From Alteribacter populi (GTDB lineage Bacteria; Bacillota; Bacilli; Bacillales; Salisediminibacteriaceae), in NCBI RefSeq assembly GCF_002352765.1, contig NZ_KZ293963.1, positions 62,001 through 126,000 of the forward strand: a stretch of 64,000 nucleotides of DNA, in the 5' to 3' direction. A program made the translations under genes and the position numbers. Below are positions 59,812 through 64,000 of this stretch, one piece after another. How positions within the stretch are numbered: position 1 is the stretch's first letter; each line of letters starts with the position of its first letter. The notes under the pieces are model-generated. The model was not told where the DNA came from. It saw only the letters and a list, made by a program, of their open reading frames with translations, and ran no database searches.

Positions 59812-60702
59812 ATGAACGTTCAAGATATGATTTTAACGTTACAGAATTTTTGGGCAAAACAAAATTGCCTAATTGTGCAAGCTTATGATGTAGAAAAAGG
59901 TGCGGGAACGATGAACCCTATGACGTTTTTAAAAAGCATCGGGCCTGAACCTTGGAATGTAGCTTACGTAGAGCCATCCCGCAGGCCAGCAGATGGCCGG
60001 TATGGAGAAAATCCAAACCGACTTTACCAGCACCATCAGTTTCAAGTCATTATGAAACCATCTCCTGATAACATTCAAGAGTTGTATTTAGACAGCTTAG
60101 AAGAATTAGGAATCAACCCTGAAGAACACGACATCCGTTTTGTAGAGGACAACTGGGAACACCCCGCACTTGCTGCTTGGGGATTGGGATGGGAAGTTTG
60201 GCTTGATGGAATGGAAATTACTCAGTTTACGTACTTCCAACAAGTAGGTGGTTTGGAAGCGAGCCCAGTTTCTGTTGAAATCACATACGGATTAGAGCGC
60301 CTTGCCTCTTATATCCAAGATAAGGAAAACGTGTATGACTTAGAGTGGGTAAATGGATTCACGTATGGAGATGTATTTTTACAAAATGAATTTGAGCAAT
60401 CAAAATACGCATTTGAATCTGCGGATGCAAATATGTGGTTTACGCTTTTTTCCACCTATGAACAAGAGGGAAATCGTGCTCTTGAGGATGGTTTGGTGAT
60501 TCCAGCCTATGATTATGTTCTAAAATGCTCTCATGCGTTTAATATGCTTGATGCTCAAGGAGCGGTTTCTGTGACAGAGCGGACAGGTTATATTGGCCGC
60601 ATTCGTAATTTGGCTCGCAAATGCGCTAAACGTTATTACGATGAGCGAGAACGATTAGGATTTCCTTTGTTGAAGGTAAAGGAGGATGGAAACGATGAGT
60701 AA
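59812..60702 (+). CDS. glyQ: Glycine--tRNA ligase subunit alpha
   Basis: The 296-residue catalytic subunit of the tetrameric bacterial glycyl-tRNA synthetase has class II motifs 'GAGTMNPMTFLKSIGPEPW' and 'YVEPSRRPADGRYGENPNR'. A GGAGGG site precedes the ATG. It is regulated by the T-box upstream and overlaps glyS by 8 bases. Confidence 0.97.
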   Translation: MNVQDMILTLQNFWAKQNCLIVQAYDVEKGAGTMNPMTFLKSIGPEPWNVAYVEPSRRPADGRYGENPNRLYQHHQFQVIMKPSPDNIQELYLDSLEELGINPEEHDIRFVEDNWEHPALAAWGLGWEVWLDGMEITQFTYFQQVGGLEASPVSVEITYGLERLASYIQDKENVYDLEWVNGFTYGDVFLQNEFEQSKYAFESADANMWFTLFSTYEQEGNRALEDGLVIPAYDYVLKCSHAFNMLDAQGAVSVTERTGYIGRIRNLARKCAKRYYDERERLGFPLLKVKEDGNDE

Positions 60703-62785
60703 ACGTACCTTTTTATTAGAAATCGGACTTGAAGAAATGCCGGCAAGATTTGTAACAGATGCTATGAATCAACTTGAAGAAAAGGTCTCCTCATGGCTTA
60801 AAGAAAATCGTCTCTCCTATGAAGCAACCCATGTTTATTCTACTCCTCGTCGCCTTGCTATTACTGTCGAAGGATTGGCAGAAAAACAAGAGGACCGTAG
60901 CGAAGAAGCAAAAGGACCTTCAAAAAAAATTGCCTATGATGATTCTGGTGAATGGTCCAAAGCGGCTCAAGGGTTTGCCCGAGGTCAAGGTGTTGATTTA
61001 GAAAACCTATATATTAAAGAAGTAAATGGAGAAGAATATGTTTTTGCAAATAAGTTTATTGAAGGAAAGGCGACGATTCAGCTATTAGGTGAGATGGCAG
61101 CTTTAGGGACAAATCTGACGTTCCCGAAAAATATGCGCTGGGGAACAGGACAGTTGCGTTATGTAAGACCGATCAAATGGATTGTGGCTTTATTCGGGAA
61201 TGAAATTGTTGATTTGACCATCGCAGGTGTACAATCTTCAAATGTGACAACAGGACATCGTTTTTTGGGAGGTACAGCTGTTATCGATAACGCAGACGAT
61301 TACAGTCTGGTGTTGCTCAAAGAACACGTGTTAGCCGAACCAGTAGAACGAAAAGAAGCGGTTCGAAAACAAATTGCTCAACTCGCTGAATCTGAAAGTT
61401 GGGTTGTACCGATTGACGAAGGTCTTCTTGAAGAAGTGAACAACTTAGTTGAATACCCGACAGTGCTTTCCGGAGCATTTGATGACTCGTTTCTTCACGT
61501 ACCCGATGATGTACTTATCACATCGATGAAAGAACATCAGCGGTACTTCCCGGTAAAAAGTCATGACGGTGAGTTACTTCCATTTTTCATAACGGTACGA
61601 AATGGGGATCATCGTCATTTGGAAAACGTACAAAAAGGAAATGAGAAAGTATTGCACGCTCGTCTGGCTGATGCTGAATTTTTCTATAAAGAAGATTTGA
61701 AAACGAATATTGATGATGCTGCAAAGCGTTTAGAAAATGTTGTTTATCATGAGGAACTCGGTTCTATTGGTGATAAAGTACGGAGAATTAAAGAATTGTC
61801 TAGTCGTATTGCATGTCATTTGAAATTTAATTCTAAAGACATGCAAAAAGTTGAACGGGCGGCTCACTTGAGTAAGTTTGATTTAGTCACTCATATGGTC
61901 GATGAGTTTCCTGAACTTGAAGGGCGTATGGGTCAGGAATACGCACAAAAAGCAGGAGAAGAGCACGACATTGCAAGCGCGATCCGTGAGCATTACTTAC
62001 CACGCCATAGTAAAGACGACTTGCCAACTACTAATATTGCAGCAGTCGTTAGTGTGGCGGATAAACTGGATACAGTAGTCACTAGTTTTGGAATAGGAGC
62101 TATTCCGACAGGGTCTCAGGACCCTCATGGATTACGACGCTTAACAGCAGGTGTTGTTTCTATATTACTAGACCAAAAATGGGATGTTGCGTTGCCTGTT
62201 TTGTTTGATGAAGTTCTCGAGTTATCAGAGCATAGAGGATTATTAAAGCGAGAGCGTTTGGATGTGAAGGCTGACTTAGTTGAGTTTACAAAACTAAGAG
62301 TCAAAAATCTTCTTCAGGATCATAACGTTCGTTATGATATGATTGATGCAGTTATGACAATTGGTATTGAACGTATCGATCTTCTTGTAGAAAAAGCGCA
62401 ATTTTTGACTGATCAGTCGGCTTATCCTTCTTTTAAAGAAGTCGTCGAAGCGTTCAGCCGTGTAACGAACATTTCAAAAAAAGCAGCAGAAGATATGCCT
62501 TTGGTAGACGAAGCGTTATTGAAGCAAGCCGAGGAAAAAGAATTGTACAGTAAAGTGGCAGAGGTTAAAAGTCAGGTTGATCGCGCAAGAAAAGATGGGG
62601 ATATAAAAGCGGAGTTTGAAACACTGAAAACATTAGAGCCAGCCATTCACCAATACTTTGACCGTATTATGGTCATGGCCGATGACGAGGCTGTAAAACA
62701 GAATCGCCTGGCACAAATGAAAAGTTTATCTAATCTCATTTTATCCTTTGCAGACTTCCAAGCGATCGTTTTTCATTCAGAGTAA
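60695..62785 (+). CDS. glyS: Glycine--tRNA ligase subunit beta
   Basis: The 696-residue subunit binds tRNA-Gly. It has the N-terminal 'LLEIGLEEMPARF', 'SMKEHQRYFPV', an HD-like domain and a C-terminal DALR anticodon-binding domain. The second ATG (60695) lies 9 bases after AAGGAGG; the ATG at 60686 lies on top of it. It forms alpha2-beta2 with GlyQ. Confidence 0.97.
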   Translation: MSKRTFLLEIGLEEMPARFVTDAMNQLEEKVSSWLKENRLSYEATHVYSTPRRLAITVEGLAEKQEDRSEEAKGPSKKIAYDDSGEWSKAAQGFARGQGVDLENLYIKEVNGEEYVFANKFIEGKATIQLLGEMAALGTNLTFPKNMRWGTGQLRYVRPIKWIVALFGNEIVDLTIAGVQSSNVTTGHRFLGGTAVIDNADDYSLVLLKEHVLAEPVERKEAVRKQIAQLAESESWVVPIDEGLLEEVNNLVEYPTVLSGAFDDSFLHVPDDVLITSMKEHQRYFPVKSHDGELLPFFITVRNGDHRHLENVQKGNEKVLHARLADAEFFYKEDLKTNIDDAAKRLENVVYHEELGSIGDKVRRIKELSSRIACHLKFNSKDMQKVERAAHLSKFDLVTHMVDEFPELEGRMGQEYAQKAGEEHDIASAIREHYLPRHSKDDLPTTNIAAVVSVADKLDTVVTSFGIGAIPTGSQDPHGLRRLTAGVVSILLDQKWDVALPVLFDEVLELSEHRGLLKRERLDVKADLVEFTKLRVKNLLQDHNVRYDMIDAVMTIGIERIDLLVEKAQFLTDQSAYPSFKEVVEAFSRVTNISKKAAEDMPLVDEALLKQAEEKELYSKVAEVKSQVDRARKDGDIKAEFETLKTLEPAIHQYFDRIMVMADDEAVKQNRLAQMKSLSNLILSFADFQAIVFHSE

Positions 62786-62851
62786 TCAGGTTCAGTGTAC
62801 AATAGAGAAAATGGAAATAACACTTTGACGAAAGCTGTCTGAGATGAGGCG

Positions 62852-63502
62852 GTGAGAACAATCGAGCTTAATAAACGACAAGAACAAATAGTTGAAATCG
62901 TAAAGGATCGTGGACCGATAACCGGTGAGCAGATCGCAGAGAAGCTCTCTTTGACTAGGGCCACTTTGCGACCTGACCTCGCTATTTTAACGATGGCCGG
63001 ATTTTTGGATGCAAGACCTCGAGTAGGTTATTTTTACACAGGAAAAACAGGGGCTCAGCTTCTGACAGAAAAAGTAGGAAAACTAACAGTTAAAGACTAT
63101 CAATCAATCCCGGTCGTAGTTAGTGAATCTGCATCAGTGTATGATGCGATCTGTACGATGTTTTTAGAAGATGTAGGGACTTTATTTGTAGTTAATGGAT
63201 CTTCCTACCTTGCTGGCGTATTGTCCAGAAAAGATTTACTCAGAGCGAGTATGGGAAAACAAGATCTTGAATCGATCCCTGTAAGCATTATTATGACTCG
63301 AATGCCAAATATTACGACTTGCCAACCGACTGACCTGTTGCTAGACGTGGCGCAAACACTAATTAGCAAACAAATTGATGGCATGCCTGTTATTAATAAT
63401 ACTGAGGTTGATGGTGAAGCAAAGATGGAAGTGGTAGGCAGGTTGACGAAAACCAATATCACAAAAGTCTTTGTAGATATCGCAAACAATAAAATTGTGT
63501 AA
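62852..63502 (+). CDS. ccpN: Transcriptional repressor CcpN
   Basis: The 216-residue regulator has an N-terminal winged helix ('GPITGEQIAEKLSLTRATLR') and two CBS domains (about 80-205). CcpN represses gluconeogenic genes (gapB, pckA in B. subtilis) when glucose is present and senses ATP/ADP. The GTG start at 62852 gives 'MRTIELNKRQ', matching relatives, though the ribosome binding site is weak. It is followed by yqfL, as in B. subtilis, after a repeat. Confidence 0.93.
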   Translation: MRTIELNKRQEQIVEIVKDRGPITGEQIAEKLSLTRATLRPDLAILTMAGFLDARPRVGYFYTGKTGAQLLTEKVGKLTVKDYQSIPVVVSESASVYDAICTMFLEDVGTLFVVNGSSYLAGVLSRKDLLRASMGKQDLESIPVSIIMTRMPNITTCQPTDLLLDVAQTLISKQIDGMPVINNTEVDGEAKMEVVGRLTKTNITKVFVDIANNKIV

Positions 63503-63509
63503 TAGTGTG

Positions 63510-63722
63510 TGTTCAAATAGGACCATAAAAAGAGAGCCGAGTAGGACGAGGTGGTGAAGTCTTCGAGCACCGTAGCGACGAGCAAGACACCGTTGTCATC
63601 ACTACGAGTTGTCTCGAGGATATTTTTCGCAGCTTCACTTGCAGAGGAAGAGACAGAAAGTTTAACTTTCTGTGTTGCAACGAAGAGATACGACAGCTCT
63701 TTTTAGCGGACTTTTTTGAACA
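63510..63722. repeat. Full-length TGTTCAAA interspersed repeat (family R1), about 213 bp
   Basis: It starts TGTTCAAATAGGACC (63510) and ends GGACTTTTTTGAACA (63722). The inverse ends also share an inner AAAAAGAG block, so the imperfect terminal inverted repeat reaches about 30 bases. An inner hairpin AGAAAGTTTAACTTTCT lies at about 63655-63671. It separates ccpN from yqfL and matches the fragment at 1204 and the shorter copy at 6602. Confidence 0.65.
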
Positions 63723-63769
63723 ATCTCTTAAAGAATCAATAGTTGGAAAGAGGAGGTCGGCAACGACTT

Positions 63770-64000
63770 ATGAACAAACGTCCAGTCATATATGTCGTCT
63801 CAGATTCAGTGGGTGAAACGGCTGAGCTTGTTGTAAAAGCATCAGCAAGTCAATTTAACCATGCAGGTGTCGATATTCGCAGGGTTCCTTACGTAGAGGA
63901 CGAAGGAACTGTTGATGAAGTGATCGCTCAAGCGAAAGAAAATGACGGCATCATTGCTTTTACCCTCGTGATCCCTGAGCTAAAAGAATATTTACTTAAA
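63770..64000 (+). CDS. yqfL: Pyruvate, phosphate dikinase regulatory protein YqfL (5' part, runs off window)
   Basis: The first 77 residues, 'MNKRPVIYVVSDSVGETAEL' onward with 'IPELKEYLLK', match the DUF299 kinase/pyrophosphorylase family. It phosphorylates and dephosphorylates PPDK (or PEP synthase). An AGGAGG site precedes the ATG at 63770. It lies downstream of ccpN, as in B. subtilis. The P-loop and the rest are outside the window. Confidence 0.92.
   Translation, partial: MNKRPVIYVVSDSVGETAELVVKASASQFNHAGVDIRRVPYVEDEGTVDEVIAQAKENDGIIAFTLVIPELKEYLLK

Noticed and set aside
1..64000. tRNA, rRNA genes and CRISPR arrays
   Set aside because: Looked for cloverleaf GTTCGA-type arms, rRNA blocks and regularly spaced direct repeats; none were seen. 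The only tandem repeat found is the 17-bp duplication at 9524.

Overview
The window looks like a chromosomal segment of a spore-forming, low-GC Gram-positive bacterium of the family Bacillaceae. The gene order from sda-yqeG to ccpN-yqfL is essentially the Bacillus subtilis order. It carries sporulation genes (sda, gpr, spoIIP, yqxA, yqfC, yqfD), late-competence genes (comER, comEA, comEB, comEC) and Bacillus-type signals (CIRCE, a glycine T-box, sigma-W-, sigma-G- and sigma-E-like promoters). A complete seven-gene Mrp Na+/H+ antiporter operon and several very acidic proteins (SpoIIP, YqxA, GrpE, the extracytoplasmic part of PgpH) suggest a salt- or alkali-adapted member. That ecological reading is inference.

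Region 1 (1-9.65 kb) is mosaic. It holds the end of a flavin amine oxidase gene, a broken HD-GYP gene fused to a fragment of an interspersed repeat, the ykuU-ykuV peroxiredoxin/thioredoxin pair behind a strong promoter and a PerR-like box, and a three-module DHH-CBS-tRNA nucleotidyltransferase. Divergent pssA and psd (phosphatidylethanolamine synthesis) follow, with a small repeat between them. Directly after the psd stop codon lies a repeat with terminal inverted repeats, and an IS110-family insertion sequence is nested inside it. Region 2 (9.65-16.2 kb) is the mrpABCDEFG operon on the minus strand, ended by two hairpins.

Region 3 (16.2-29.1 kb) holds the checkpoint gene sda with DnaA boxes upstream, the run yqeG-yqeH-aroE-yqeI-nadD-yqeK-rsfS-yqeM, comER opposite comEA-comEB-comEC, the 43-codon gene yqzM, holA and rpsT. 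Region 4 (29.2-32.1 kb) is a sporulation block: gpr, spoIIP, yqxA. Region 5 (32.2-43.7 kb) contains lepA, hemW, and the heat-shock cluster hrcA-grpE-dnaK-dnaJ-prmA-rsmE-mtaB with a perfect CIRCE operator. Region 6 (43.8-49.7 kb) contains deoC, yqeW, rpsU-yqeY, and the membrane-stress group yqeZ-floA-acidic protein behind a sigma-W-type promoter.

Region 7 (49.9-59.3 kb) runs yqfC-yqfD-phoH-pgpH-ybeY-dgkA, then a 469-bp inverted-repeat element, then a DUF502 membrane protein, cdd, era, yqzL and recO. Region 8 (59.3-64 kb) contains a glycine T-box leader, an interspersed repeat between the leader and the gene, glyQ-glyS, ccpN, another copy of the short repeat, and the start of yqfL (PPDK regulator). 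Three genes too short for ordinary ORF calling were found by reading: sda (56 aa), yqzM (43 aa) and yqzL (47 aa).

No wholly new multi-gene system was found. The less ordinary material is the set of three interspersed repeat families, one of which hosts the IS110 element; the fused DHH-CBS-nucleotidyltransferase; and several unexplained palindromes and leader hairpins (deoC, rpsU, spoIIP, comEC).
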